Origin: Nematostella vectensis
Lineage: Eukaryota; Cnidaria; Anthozoa; Actiniaria; Edwardsiidae
Length of the DNA stretch: 60,000 bases
Assembly (NCBI RefSeq): GCF_932526225.1
Contig: NC_064038.1
Span: 7,007,070-7,067,069 of the forward strand
Reading direction: 5' to 3'
Position 1 is the first letter of the stretch. Every line of letters starts with the position of its first letter. Positions 46,501-56,869 of this stretch are shown in pieces. Both the position numbers and the translations under genes were made by a program. The notes below the pieces were generated by a model. That model made no database searches and was not told the DNA's origin. It saw nothing but the letters and a program-made list of their open reading frames with translations.

Positions 46501-49500
46501 ACAGGAGTCTGGGTTGGGTCGATGATTTTCACAGCTAAGGTGATGACCTTAATCCTATGCAGGATCATGGCAAAGGAGTGTGCGTTTTCTGCAAACATCG
46601 GCATGAGGGAAATTATTGCGGGAGATCGACTTAAGAGAGATGCTTTTGAAGCCCGGTACGCTGCCCATGACATAAGGTCCTTAGCTTCAAGTTATTCTTT
46701 ACCGGAGAGTTTCTTGGTGTGGTGCAGCCAATTATCTTCCTGAGAACTTCTCTGAGTGTCGTTATCTTGATTAGGCGCAAGCAGCTCGGGAGCTATCTCT
46801 GGAGGACGGAGATCACTTACTGGAAGCGAGACAGGCTCTACATTACAATAAAAAGACGGTAATTAAGTCAGAGTCTTCGAGTTATGTCCTGTAGCATCAT
46901 GGAGATCAGGATCTCTCCTTGTTCCTTGTTCGTCAGCATCCGGGTGTTGAACGAGTGAAATAGCAGTGCCGTGGAAAGACCACTGCGAGGTGGTGGAGCT
47001 CGGGTTATGGTCGATGTTATCAACGGCTGCTGTTGTGAATAGCCCCGAACGTAACTTTGAGGGACACACGACTTGCTCGCGTTCGTAACGCTCGATAACA
47101 CTGTTGGTTACCTGTGTCGATATGGTCATTATCCTGTCATACGATATAGAGAGCCCAAGGTTGTAGAATGCATCTATTAGAGATTTGTCCCGTGTTGCAC
47201 CATGGACTTTTACTGCCATATAAATCGGGAGCGGACACTCTCTTGACCGCACATAATGTGTGGCGCCAGTAGCATCAGGCAGTGTGGACGTGCTCTGCCC
47301 ACACTGTTGTATACAATAAGTTGTGGTATAGATAAGCAAGCCTGATTTTCAGAATGGTCCAATTGGCTAGTAGGGCCTTTCATGACCATTCCTAGCATCG
47401 CCAGTAACGAGGGAGGTACACAGTTCTTCTGCGCGTCTGCCTGGAATTCCCCATTTAAGGAGTTCTTAACATTCAAAATATCTCGCCTCAAAATGCGCGC
47501 AGCTCGCGCCAGACAACATGCATCAGAGTCAGTGTTATTCTCGAGGCTGGACAACATACCTCCAATTTCATCCTCTAACACAATGTGTACTTTATTGCGG
47601 TTTTTAGTATGCGCTGCTAGACCAGGGAAGACATCCAGGATTCCCTCTTTGAGGCGTGTTGAATTTACAGTCTCAACTTCTTCACCCGCCAATTCCTTCA
47701 GCTTACACATAAAAAATTTGACTAAGTCGGAGAGAATTAAAAGTACAGGCTCTTCTGCCTCTAGCTGCTCCTCTATGTAGACTATGAGTTGCGCAAATGC
47801 TAAGTCACTTGGATCACATGGCTCATCTGACTAGCGGTTAGCACGCAACTTAAAAGACCGCTCTCGGTTATAAAGGCCAGTCAAGCATTTTGCGTTGTAC
47901 TTTGCCTCTAATGCCATCAAGTCACCGGCAGTGGCCAGTTTAGCAAGAAGTTTAATATCTTTCAGTAAGTTGGCGGCATCTTTTACTTTCTTGTTAAGTT
48001 CTGTATAGTGGTAACACAATGTAGTTCTAATGTACCTGTCTCCTCTCATAAGAAGCATCGACTCCGCGGGTCGAACTGACGACATAAAAAGCGCCGGGCC
48101 ATCCACTGCTGTTTCCTCCTCTTTATCTACAACATCTACCATTTCTGCCTTTTTTCGCTTCTTTGCACGGTTGAGCTTAGTAGAATTATAACGATCCCTA
48201 CATGACTTATGCCAACTAGCTTCTTGCTCCCGAAGAAGTTGCTCTAACGTACGCCCTTCAATATCTTCTAAGAGTATCTCTCTGCAAATAACCTGAACTC
48301 CAAGATCTTTGTACTCTCTAATAATGTTTGCGAAGGAAGTATAGCCTTTCCTTCTGGATTTGGCGGGGCATTGCAAATTCTCGTGGGTTTTTGTCTGGTA
48401 GATGATACATAGCTTCCAATTCATAATCTACAACATGCCATAACAAAGAAAAGAATCAAATACATGCGCTAGTCTCAAAGACATGAGTAGAGATGTAGAT
48501 TGCAGGAGGGAAATAATCGGCAGAATCTTCGTGTTAACGAGGCAAAGAATGCTGGCTCGTATCGTATTTCATGTTAATAATCTACGCTCAAAATAATCAA
48601 TCAAAGGTACAAAGCTCTTTTATATTAAAATTGAAAAATGCTTAAATAGATATCTCGTTTATCAAAACGCTTCTTACCTGCTTTAGCTGTAAGTCCCAAT
48701 GAAAGCCGCCATTTTAAAAGCCGAGAGAGAACTGGGCCCTACTATTATTCTTTTTAAGCAAAGACAGAATATTATTACTTTATTATATTTTTATTTTTCT
48801 TTCAATAGTGAAGTATCTCCTTTTTTCTATGAGAGCACATTTTTTCTTCATAGCTTAACTAGGGATTACTTTTTAATCCTATCTCCAGCATCCAAATTGA
48901 AAAATGATATTAAGGGATAGCTAATAAAGAGTGCTGATAACAAAGGAAATGTTGTTCTTGCCAAAAAAAAATGTCATGTATTTTGTGTTAAAACGCAATT
49001 TTGAAGGCTCTGTATAAATAGTATTACACCACAGGGTACCCACAAATCATTTCTTAAATGCAGAATTCTAATTATATGGAGAATATAATTACATGAAAGC
49101 TTGCCAAAACATCAAAATAGGTTTGCTTTGATATATTCTAAAGTCTTTCATGAAAATAAACGCATTTTTTCTAGCAGTCGATAACTGCCGGACTATTAGC
49201 AATCCCAGGGGTATTTTCCTCTCACGTTTCACCCGCAAGAAAAAAACAACAATTATTTTTATTATGATTTTCGCGAGCGAAACGTTAGTGAAAAATACCC
49301 CTGGTTATGAAGAAGCCTGGTACAGACATCATCAACAAGCTTAGAAGAGAATTTGTGAGTTTATTGAGACGAGTGAATCATTCTATCAAATCAATCAAAC
49401 AATGCTTTATTAAACCCTTTTGCAGCCAAAGGCTGGATTACTGGGCCCGTTAGCCCGTTAGGACACGAATATTATTCAATACAATTGAAATTTAAATGTT

Positions 49501-52500
49501 AGAAAATTGTTCATGCGGTTTGTAGCCCGAGTGTCAGGCCTTTTTATCGTTCCCTATGAAGTATATACCGATTTTTCCTCTCCGACTTTTGAAAAATAAA
49601 ACTGCCTGATAATCGGGCTATGCGGTTCGTGAAGCTTAAAAACCGTTCTTGTTATACCCTTTGTTGGGTCACGGCGTTGTTCCCTAACGTTTTGGTGACT
49701 TGTACTAGCATCTGGATCGGATGGGCGAGCGATGTATTCCTCTCCTCCTACGAGGAGTCTTTGCTGCATGGCGATGCCGTGTCTGCGCTCTACTCCATCA
49801 CGGTAAGACTTAGAGCGATGTTTTCTGAAAGGAGTCTCGTGCAGATCACATGGGTGAAGAGTTAATAGAATATTAGGCTCGCACTGGGGTATACTTGTGA
49901 GGATAAAACCGTGGCACCATCGAGTATTTTCTTAGAAATACAGGTTAAACTTTCACTAGTCAGCTCTAAGAACCAACGTTGACCGATGGAGATTGGAAAC
50001 CCCAGGGTTCCGTATAATCGACACTAAACACTGATCTTTCTCGGCGATTGATGGCAATCGGGTGCGAATATACAGTCGTTTGACAAAAGGTTGTCATCAA
50101 CCGGCTTTGCGACTAGGCGACAAGCCCTCATGTAAGCATGTAATCGCGCTTAGCTGCATATATTAGCCACTGCATAACTTCAGACTTAGACGGTGTAACG
50201 GTGGCTAATATATGCAGCTAGGCGCTTCAGTGGTTTTACCCATGCTTACATGCGGGCTTGTCGCGTAGTCGCAAAGCCGGTTGATGACAACCTTTTGTCA
50301 AACGACTGTATGGAGACCAGGCTTTACGATCGCCACCAATCGCCTATATAAATCAGTGTTTTACCTTGGCGACTGGTGGCGCATATATGGAAACCAGGCT
50401 TTATAAACACAAAGGTATTGACCCAAACCACGTCTATTTGATAGAGTTGGGAAGAGCTGAAAATCGAAGAAGAATCTGAGTCTGGTCAACAAGTGCAGTC
50501 CACTATCCGTGTTCCTATGCAGGTGAGCCGTGTTTCGAACGTGATGCGTGTGCGTGCGTTGGACGTGTCGCATTGTGTATGTGCGTGCGTTGGGCGTGTT
50601 GCATTGTGTATGTGCGTGCGTTGGGCGTGTTTCATTGTGAGTGTGCGTGTGTTGGGCGTGTTGTATTGTGTATGTGCGTGCGTTGGGCGTGTTGTATTGT
50701 GTATGTGCGTGCGTTGGGCGCGTTGCATGAGCCGTGTTGCATGTGTATGAGCCGTGTTGCGTTTACATGAGCCGTGTTGCGTGTACATGAGCCGTGTTGC
50801 GTGTACATGAGCCGTGTAGCGTGTACATGAGCCGTGTTGCGTGTACATGAGCCGTATAACGTGTACATGAGCCGTGTTGCGTGTACATGAGCCGTGTTGC
50901 GTGTACATGAGCCGTGTTGCGTGTGCATGAGCCGTGTTGCGTGTGTATTAGCCGTTTTGCGTGTACATGAGCCGTGTTGCATGTACATGAGCTGTGTAAC
51001 GTGTACATGAGCCGTGTTGCGTGTACATGAGCCGTGTTGCGTGTACATGAGCCGTGTTGCGTGTACATGAGCCGTGTAACGTGTACATGAGGCCGTGTTG
51101 CGTGTACATGAGCCGTGTTGCGTGTACATGAGCCGTGTTGCGTGTACATGAACCGTGTTGCGTGTACATGAGCCGTGTTGCGTGTACATGAGCCGTGTAG
51201 CGTGTACATAAGCCGTGTAGCGTCTACATGAGCCGTGTTGCGTGTACATGAGCCGTGTTGCGTGTGCAAGAGCCGTGTTACGTGTGTATTAGCCGTTTTG
51301 CGTGTACATGCGCCGTGTTGCGTGTACATGAGCCGTGTAACGTCTACATGAGCCGTGTTGCGTGTACATGAGCCGTGTTGCGTGTACATGAGCCGTGTTG
51401 CGTGTACATGAACCGTGTTGCGTGTACATGAGCCGTTTTGCGTGTACATGAGCCGTGTTGCGTGTACATGAGCCGTATAACGTGTACATGAGCCGTGTAG
51501 CGTGTACATAGGCCGCGTTGCGTGTGCATGAGCCGTGTTGCGTGTGCATGACCCGTGTTGCGTGTGCATGACCCGTGTTGCGTGTGTATTAGCCGTGTTG
51601 CGTGTACATGAGTTGCGTTGCGTGTACATGAGCCGTGCTGCGTGTACATGAGCCGTGTAGCGTGTACATAAGCCGTGTTGCGTGTACATGAGCCTTGTTG
51701 CGTGTACACGAGCTGTGTAGCGTGTACATGAGACGTGTAGCGTGTACATGAGCCGTGTTGCGTGTTAATGAGCCGAGCTGTGTGTGCATGAGCCGTGTTG
51801 CGTGTGTATGAGCCGTGTAGCTCACGTTTTTCTGACGTGACGTGGTATTCCGTGATGCTATGTGGTAGTTCATGGCGTCCATATATGGAATGCTAATAAG
51901 ATATACTGTTATGCCCTAGGTCTCAACTTACATCACGTCTCTACTCTTCAGTCTGTGCCAAGAGCTAAATCGCATCGGTGCGCATGCGTTAGATCGGTAT
52001 GTACCTTATCAAACGAAATTTTCGCGTTATCTTAATTCGCGATTCAGAAAATACACCACTTTAAATTCGCCTTTAGAAATATGTTTTATGTCTTACAATA
52101 CTCTTAAACGCTTCTTTTTTTGGGAATTTTCTCTATTTTTGGGCGCTTTTATTTTCGCGAGGTTGAAAACCAACTACATATAGCAACAGCTAATCTTATA
52201 TGGTCCGGTATTTATGCTTTTGCGCTTTGTATTCATCTTAAAGCCGCATTGTCACCAGTTTACTTCCGGAGATCCGACGGAAACCTCAACCGTTCAAAGA
52301 CAAAAGAATTTATTAAAATCCGAGATATTAAACATGCCATCCGCTCTAAATTATCAATCACTTCCTCAAAGAAAATTCCAATAAACACACTGCTTTCAAT
52401 ATTTTGAAATATTTTTCGCGTTTTCCGTTAAAAATCATCGGAGATTGTTACGTTATCGACCGGAAGTTAGCTGGTGACAATGCGGCTTTAAAACGTTAGA

Positions 52501-55500
52501 AAAATACGAATAACTCGTCTTGTTTTTTTTTTATTAAATGTTACTCGTACAGACACAACAAATCAGCAACCGATTTAAGCCTAAGAGATTCTCCAGGTGT
52601 ATAATAAATACCTTTACTGCCCCCTCCTTGCATTCCTTTCTAAGTTATTTTACTTGTTTCCCGTTGTTTTCCAGGCGGCTACTGCAGGAGCTTGTGAATA
52701 TTCTGTCCGAACGTGTGCTTCGGCTTTACGAGCGCTTCACGGAGAAGCACCGAACAAGCCTAGCGCAGAACCGAGCGCTCCAGGCCATCTTTGACGTAAA
52801 GTTTGTCACGTCGATTCTTGCAGGCCGGACAGAAGACGAAAAAGTGCGGGTAAATCTATGAAAATCAGCAAAAACAAACTCAACAGCCATAGCCCAGAGA
52901 AAGAAATAATAGTGTAGCCAAACTGGCCGCGGACATATTATCAAGAAAAAAAAATCAGCTGCCGCCCCATGATATTAATAATAACAACAACCACAACAAC
53001 AACTCTAACTCTAACAACTTTAAAAATGTAAAATGTTGAAAGTTTTGTTCTCGCGTGTGTGTGTGTGGGTGTTTACCAGTCTAGTCAAGTTATAGTTTAA
53101 CTACGTACCTATGTATCCACCGTTTATCGGGGAGCTTGAATGCACTCTGAAGATTATGATATAAAGTAGAATATGTCTTGGAAAAATGTGGTTATTATCC
53201 GTTTTACTGTCCTACTCTCCTGACCCTGTTCTCATGTCAGCAGGTCACGCCTAATTTCTCGGACCGCCTTCAAACTGTTGTCGACACCCTTGAGGGATTC
53301 GTGGACCCGTTTGATTTGGACGTGTTCTCGCCACACATCACTAGAAACCTGACGAGACAGCTGCAGCGATGCGGGGTAAGTAGGGTAACCATGACAACCG
53401 CGCCCATAGCAAACAAAATCGATAAGGTTACCATGGCTACCGCGCCCATAGCAAACAAATATCGATAAGGTTACCATGGCTACCGTACCTATAGCATAAT
53501 AATCTCACTAAATTTACAATGGCTGCTGTGCACACAGCATCTCGCTAAGGTCACCATGGCGACAAGCAGAATACAAGTCTCGTAAACTTACCTGTAATAT
53601 AAGGCGGAGGCCGTCTGTAGTGTCCTGGCCGCAAAACCAAAGGGGTATTTTATTTTATGTTAATATGTTTGTTAATTATTATATGTTAATTTTATCTGTT
53701 AATTGCGTGGCAGCACAGTTTAAGCAGTCGAACCCCGTATTATTGTGAATCCAGGTCAGCTTATGACTTCAACTCTGGATTAAGCCGGCCTCCTTCCCGT
53801 GCATCTCCCACACGCCTCGGGGACCAGCCTGCTCCGCGCACTCAATAGTGTCCTACGCAGTTTTTCTGACCTCTGTCACGCAATGCGCCTGAGCTCGGTC
53901 ACGCAATGCCCTTGACCTCTGTCACGCAATGCGCCTGAGCTCGGTCACGCAATGTCCTTGACTTCTGTCACGCAATGCGCCTGAGCTCGGTCACGCAATG
54001 TCCTTGACCTCTGTCACGCAATGCGCCTGAGCTCGGTCACGCAATGTCCTTGACCTCTGTCACGCAATGCGCCTGAGCTCGGTCACGCAATGCGAGCTTT
54101 AAGGTGAGCTCAGAATAACTGCATAGAAGGCTACGCCATTAAAGGCTAGTTTTCCTTTCGACCCGTACGAACTGAGCGCTTATTTTGGAAAAAAAACATA
54201 TTGCTATGATAGCGACCTGAGAAATAATAATTTGGAATTATGTACTATATGTTAAAAGAAGCTCGAGGTTTCGTGAGAAGATCCTTGATTGTTATGACTG
54301 TACGCTTGTTCCGCTACAACTCCCCGTCGCGTAATAAACGCCTCCAGCTGAGTGCCCATCTCCAGCCGTCCACCCCACCGCTACCAAATATAACCACAGA
54401 TGATTGTTGTCAAAATAGAATTACAGCTTCCCACAGAATTCATTATCTAGTGTTGATGCTATCTATCAAAATCATTGGCTCTCCCCTAGTTCCTTTAGTA
54501 GTAGTATTTGTTGCGATATATCTCTCCTCTTGGTGATTCGGTTGATAAGCGCAAGCGCCAGCATCTTGAAGTTTAACACTTTAAGGCGGGAAAATTAATT
54601 GACGGGAAATAAAGTTACGCGCGCGACATTTATGACTAGGTGATTTGCCAACCAAACACCCGAAAATATAGAAAAAACTAAAATAAACCTGCAAAAACCG
54701 TAAAACATTAAGAGCACACAAAACTTGGAGTGTTGATTTGGGAAAAAAAGGCTTGTTACAAAGCCCCCCGTGGTCAGCCGTCCACCCCGCCGATAGCAAA
54801 TATAACTAATGTCTGTTGTCAAAATACAATTACTGCTTCCCTTAGTATTCATTATTCAATGCTTTCTTCAACAAGAATTATTTGTTATTCTCGATATGTC
54901 TTTTTGTCCGGGTTACGGAAGCGAGTTGAGACAAACTGTGTCTTTCTAAATGAAAATACTTGAAAGTATACCTAGAAACCCTACAACTTTACTATCAGAT
55001 AACATGCAAGCGCCGAAAAGGTGCTAAAATTACAAAAGTATGATTAAAATCTATATTTATTCCATGTTTCGCAATCCAGCGCATTTTTCCAACGCTTCCC
55101 AAAAGTGTTCGTTGGTTTTCGCGAGCGAGTTTATTTTACTCTTATTTTATATCCAATGACATGATCTTTCGTTTGTTTTTTTTCAGGTTCTTTTCGGCAT
55201 CCTGGTCACTTTAGACAAGCATACAAATCATTCCTTTGGCGTGACCTCACGATCCACATCCGGGTCTCAAGATCAGCACAACATCATGCCTCTGGCGCCC
55301 AATCCTCCCCGGTTCTCCCTGTTACCGCTGACCTCGCACCATGGAGGCTCAACGTATTCGTCGGCAGAGGATAGCTATGACATTAGAAAAAAGGTTTGGA
55401 AGAAACTTTATAAACCAAAACACATAGAACCACCAATACATAGTTTGAAGAGAGTGGGCCAATTAGGAGTATTCCATCGTGTTCCTGATGTGGACTGAAT

Positions 55501-56313
55501 AGCATTATTTTGCTACTTAACTGAGGACCATCCTCAGCGAAAGTACTTTACAGACATAGAACCAATGAGGACGCTGGCCCTGTGGTACTATCCTTAGTGA
55601 AAGTACTTTACAGACTAACGCACATATAGAACCATTGAGGACCATCTTCAGTGACATTACTTACAGACTAACACACACAGAACCATTGAATACGCTGGCC
55701 CTGTGGTACCATCCTCAGTGACAGCACTAACAGACCAACACACATAGAACCACTGAGGACACTGGCCCTGTGGTACCATTTTCAGTGACAGTACTTACAG
55801 ACTAACACACATAGAACCACTGAGGACACTGGCCCTGTGGTACCATTCTCAGTGCCAGTACTAACAGACCAACACACATAGAACCACTGAGGACGCTGGC
55901 CCTGTGGTACCATCCTCAGTGGCAGTACTTACAGACTAAGACACATAGAACCACTGAGGACATTGGCTCTGTGTTACCACACTCAGAACTTACACACTAA
56001 CATACATTAACTATAAGTTACAAGGATAGAGCGTACAAACTGGAGGAACCGTTATGAAACTTTTCGGTACCATTCTTACAAGCTAGTTTGCGAGAGTAAA
56101 CTGGAAACCTTTCTAAGAAAATTTATCTCCGCCAGACAACCTCACTTCTATACTTCTAAGTCTACAAAAAATTAAATCTCCATTTACGCGTGTCCTCAGA
56201 CCTCCGATGTCTACAAACCCACCACGCCCTTAGTGGGTCTCACCGCCTTCCATCGTCACCATCAATTCTTCAACTCCGAACAGAGACGACTGCAAGAGCT
56301 ACAGGCGTCCTGA
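31575..56313 (+). CDS. COG1: Conserved oligomeric Golgi complex subunit 1, 28 exons
   Basis: Exons: 31575-31647, 31727-31811, 32017-32061, 32182-32248, 33145-33242, 33488-33560, 35490-35609, 35864-35929, 36166-36207, 36314-36437, 38031-38150, 38219-38296, 38949-39020, 39606-39687, 40342-40447, 40774-40896, 41374-41630, 41851-42099, 42614-42706, 42935-43085, 44249-44316, 49709-49802, 50445-50522, 51920-51996, 52675-52849, 53244-53375, 55187-55393, 56200-56313. They total 3069 nt, all in phase, about 1022 residues (human 980). Recognised segments include KKEELRLMVGERYRDLIDAA, MKATQLYLLSHH, LLLEESSPRQVFSEFLLARK, LKGLATIRDAIWNLL, TSWEELKIEEESESG, LLFSLCQELNRIGAHAL, and LEGFVDPFDLDVFSPH. COG1 is a lobe A subunit of the COG tether that captures retrograde intra-Golgi vesicles and so keeps glycosylation enzymes in place. 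Exon 11 may instead end at 38122 and exon 26 may start at 53241; both keep the frame. Several introns carry minisatellites anchored at splice sites. Confidence 0.95.
33693..33730. repeat. Isolated copy of the COG1 intron-6 36-bp unit
   Basis: A single diverged copy (ACTGATAGTGAATGATGCGG then TTGTAG) lies about 815 bp upstream of the main array in the same intron, surrounded by unrelated sequence. It may be a precursor or a displaced copy of the unit. Confidence 0.8.
34546..35495. repeat. 36-bp minisatellite ending at the COG1 exon-7 acceptor
   Basis: About 26 copies of a 36-bp unit (GTGGTGTTACTGATAGTGAA then TGGTGTGGTTGTAGAT). Each holds TTGTAG followed by GTGTGG or ATGTGG. The final unit is the real 3' splice site: TTGTAG (35484-35489) and the first six exon bases GTGTGG (35490-35495). 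Upstream copies read in the COG1 frame give GTG TGG TAT/TGT TAC TGA, so use of a decoy acceptor would cause a stop. Confidence 0.95.
36482..37135. repeat. About 93-bp tandem repeat in COG1 intron 10, seven copies
   Basis: Unit beginning TGTTGGAAGTACCCCATCCC recurs near 36488, 36581, 36674, 36766 and onward with about 93-bp spacing and few differences. It begins about 45 bp after the exon-10 donor. The 31-codon period creates long spurious minus-strand frames. Confidence 0.95.
37272..37740. mobile_element. 469-bp MITE with GAGG target duplication in COG1 intron 10
   Basis: Termini GCAGGGCTTCTGGGATTACG and the reverse complement of CGTAATTCTAGAAACCCTGC form the TIR. GAGG flanks both ends (37268-37271, 37741-37744). 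The interior is filled with short CGTAATTTGG/GCGTAATCC motifs in both orientations. No coding capacity. Confidence 0.75.
43086..43975. repeat. 30-bp pyrimidine-rich minisatellite at the COG1 exon-20 donor
   Basis: About 29 copies of CCCTTCTTGCCCCTCTCATG then CCCCTCCCAT, beginning within the first bases of intron 20 (donor after 43085, GTGAGCGATGCCCCTCCC). The strand asymmetry is extreme: the plus strand is mostly C and T. Long open frames on both strands are a by-product of the 30-bp period. Confidence 0.95.
45440..48424 (-). pseudogene. Degraded transposase-like protein of the intron-21 transposon
   Basis: A single protein is spread over successive minus-strand frames from 48424 downward. 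An N-terminal Cys/His region (CIIYQ...SWHKSCRDRYNSTKL..., ending EAKYNAKCLTGLYNRE) is a probable zinc-binding domain in which one expected Cys appears as Tyr. Then come AVDNIDHNPSSTT..SFHGT near 47030, ALDQPLFAIAKQIQW and MFGGIHIE near 46400-46500, a segment VTRTRRAHQVTSASL near 46260, and KGEGGAVGLTGNPGALRRWM near 45800. I recall this motif order from a multicopy protein family in cnidarian and fish genomes. Damage includes an in-frame TAG near 47832 with coding resuming in the same frame, and frameshifts near 47290, 46900 and 46010. The Asp residues in VDNID and LDQPL could belong to a DDE-type catalytic site (inference). Confidence 0.75.
48690..48720 (-). promoter_or_regulatory. YY1-like site and 5' UTR intron donor of the transposase gene
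   Basis: On the minus strand AAAATGGCGGC (near 48715-48705) is a perfect YY1-type motif, followed by AGCAG/GTAAGAAG, a good donor near 48677. An acceptor TTGTAG precedes the likely ATG at 48424. This suggests a non-coding first exon and a 5' UTR intron. Confidence 0.4.
49205..49304. mobile_element. 100-bp fold-back MITE
   Basis: Arms CCAGGGGTATTTTCCTCTCA and the reverse complement of GAAACGTTAGTGAAAAATAC continue to CCCCTGG. It lies 30 bp outside the right end of the transposon in COG1 intron 21. GTTTC/GAAAC blocks complete the stem. Confidence 0.8.
50027..50363. mobile_element. About 335-bp fold-back element in COG1 intron 22
   Basis: Long inverted arms (about 50027-50178 and 50199-50363) share ACACTGAT, GGCGATTG, CAGTCGTTTGACAAAAGGTT, GTCATCAACCGGCTTTGCGA and GCTGCATATATTAGCCAC. 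The element ends 80 bp before exon 23. A further partial copy of its terminal region (CCAGGCTTTA, GCGACTGGTGGCG) follows at 50370-50405. Confidence 0.85.
50523..51830. repeat. 20-bp minisatellite starting at the COG1 exon-23 donor
   Basis: The donor reads GTGAGCCGTGTTTCG (from 50523). After five or so copies of a 31-bp GTGTATGTGCGTGCGTTGGG unit (50550-50730), more than 50 copies of the 20-bp unit GTGTACATGAGCCGTGTTGC extend to about 51830. TGAGCCGTGTT is shared by the donor and the 20-bp unit. The array ends 90 bp before the exon-24 acceptor. Confidence 0.95.
52238..52491. mobile_element. 254-bp TTAA-flanked MITE, copy 3
   Basis: In COG1 intron 24. Ends TTAAAGCCGCATTGTCACCA and GCTGGTGACAATGCGGCTTT, with TTAA at both edges. 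Length is identical to copies 1 and 2. The interior matches copy 1 in inverted orientation. Confidence 0.9.
53376..53590. repeat. About 42-bp degenerate repeat at the COG1 exon-26 donor
   Basis: The intron starts GTAAGTAGGGTAACCATGAC. Four further units begin GGTTACCATGGC, GGTTACCATGGC, ATTTACAATGGC and GGTCACCATGGC, each preceded by ATAA or CTAA. The first unit therefore includes the authentic donor. CGCGCCCATAGCAAACAAA is shared by the first units. Confidence 0.85.
53865..54095. repeat. 46-bp tandem repeat in COG1 intron 26
   Basis: About five copies of TGACCTCTGTCACGCAATGC then GCCTGAGCTCGGTCACGCAATGTCCT (46 bp), itself two related halves both containing GTCACGCAATG. Confidence 0.95.
55410..56000. 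repeat. About 70-bp degenerate repeat beginning near the COG1 exon-27 donor
   Basis: Units contain ACACATAGAACCACTGAGGA, then GGCCCTGTGGTACCATYCTC and AGTRCTTACAGACYAA. The first partial match (CCAAAACACATAGAACCACC) starts about 20 bp after the donor at 55394. About eight units with indels fill most of the intron. Confidence 0.9.
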
Positions 56314-56543
56314 CAACTCCGGCCACCATGGCAACTTGACGTCAGTCCGGTAACCATAACAACGTGACGTCAGCGGCTTGCACGTCACACTTGAAGGCGT
56401 ATAGGAAGTGACGTCATAGATAAATTTTATAACTTGAGAGACATGGTATGACTATTTTGTCCAGTGTTTTGCTAAGATGGTCTATAGATCACCAGCAATT
56501 TTCAAGGCATTGTTGGTCTGCGGTTGGGAAAGGGATAAGAGTA

Positions 56544-56562
56544 AATAAAGGAATTGAATAAA
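56544..56562 (+). terminator. Polyadenylation signals of COG1
   Basis: Two AATAAA hexamers (56544-56549 and 56557-56562) lie about 230-250 bp after the COG1 stop codon at 56311-56313. Confidence 0.65.
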
Positions 56563-56869
56563 AAACGCTAAAATCTTAAAAGGGGATTTGTTGTTAATGT
56601 TTTTGTTAGAAAAATGAAAATCTCGCCGTAACCTTGTTGTGTGAGGGGGACTGTTGTTAAGATGGATTTGGTGAACGACTCATTTATTGAATCCCTACAG
56701 TATACTCTTCTGAAAATAAGTCTCGCGAAATAAGAGCTCCTTCTTCCATTCTCGTATTTCTTCGTGGAAAAAGTTATAACTCTTCTTGCCATTACATGCT
56801 GTCTTAAAAAGAGCAAATGTTTATTTAACATTTTTTATTAACATTTTAATTATTTGGAGCTTAGCTTGA

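Larger units (their letters stand above)
44805..49174 (-). mobile_element. 4.4-kb DNA transposon in COG1 intron 21
   Basis: Inverted repeats of about 265 bp (44805-45072 and 48914-49174) match over most of their length, including ATATCAAAGCAAACCTATTT, GGGTACCCTGTGGTG and the GGCTCTGTATAAAT-like block. Both ends read CTAG; because CTAG is palindromic it may be a 4-bp target duplication or part of the TIR. The insert carries one degraded transposase on the strand opposite to COG1. I cannot name the superfamily with confidence. Confidence 0.88.

Noticed and set aside
45992-46743. Plus-strand frames of 70-143 codons within the intron-21 transposon
   Set aside because: They are antisense shadows of the minus-strand transposase, whose conserved motifs are recognisable.
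50632-51749. Frames of up to 328 codons reading TRNTAHVHATRLMYTQHGS
   Set aside because: Products of the 20-bp array in COG1 intron 23, since 20 bp over three frames gives a 20-codon peptide period.
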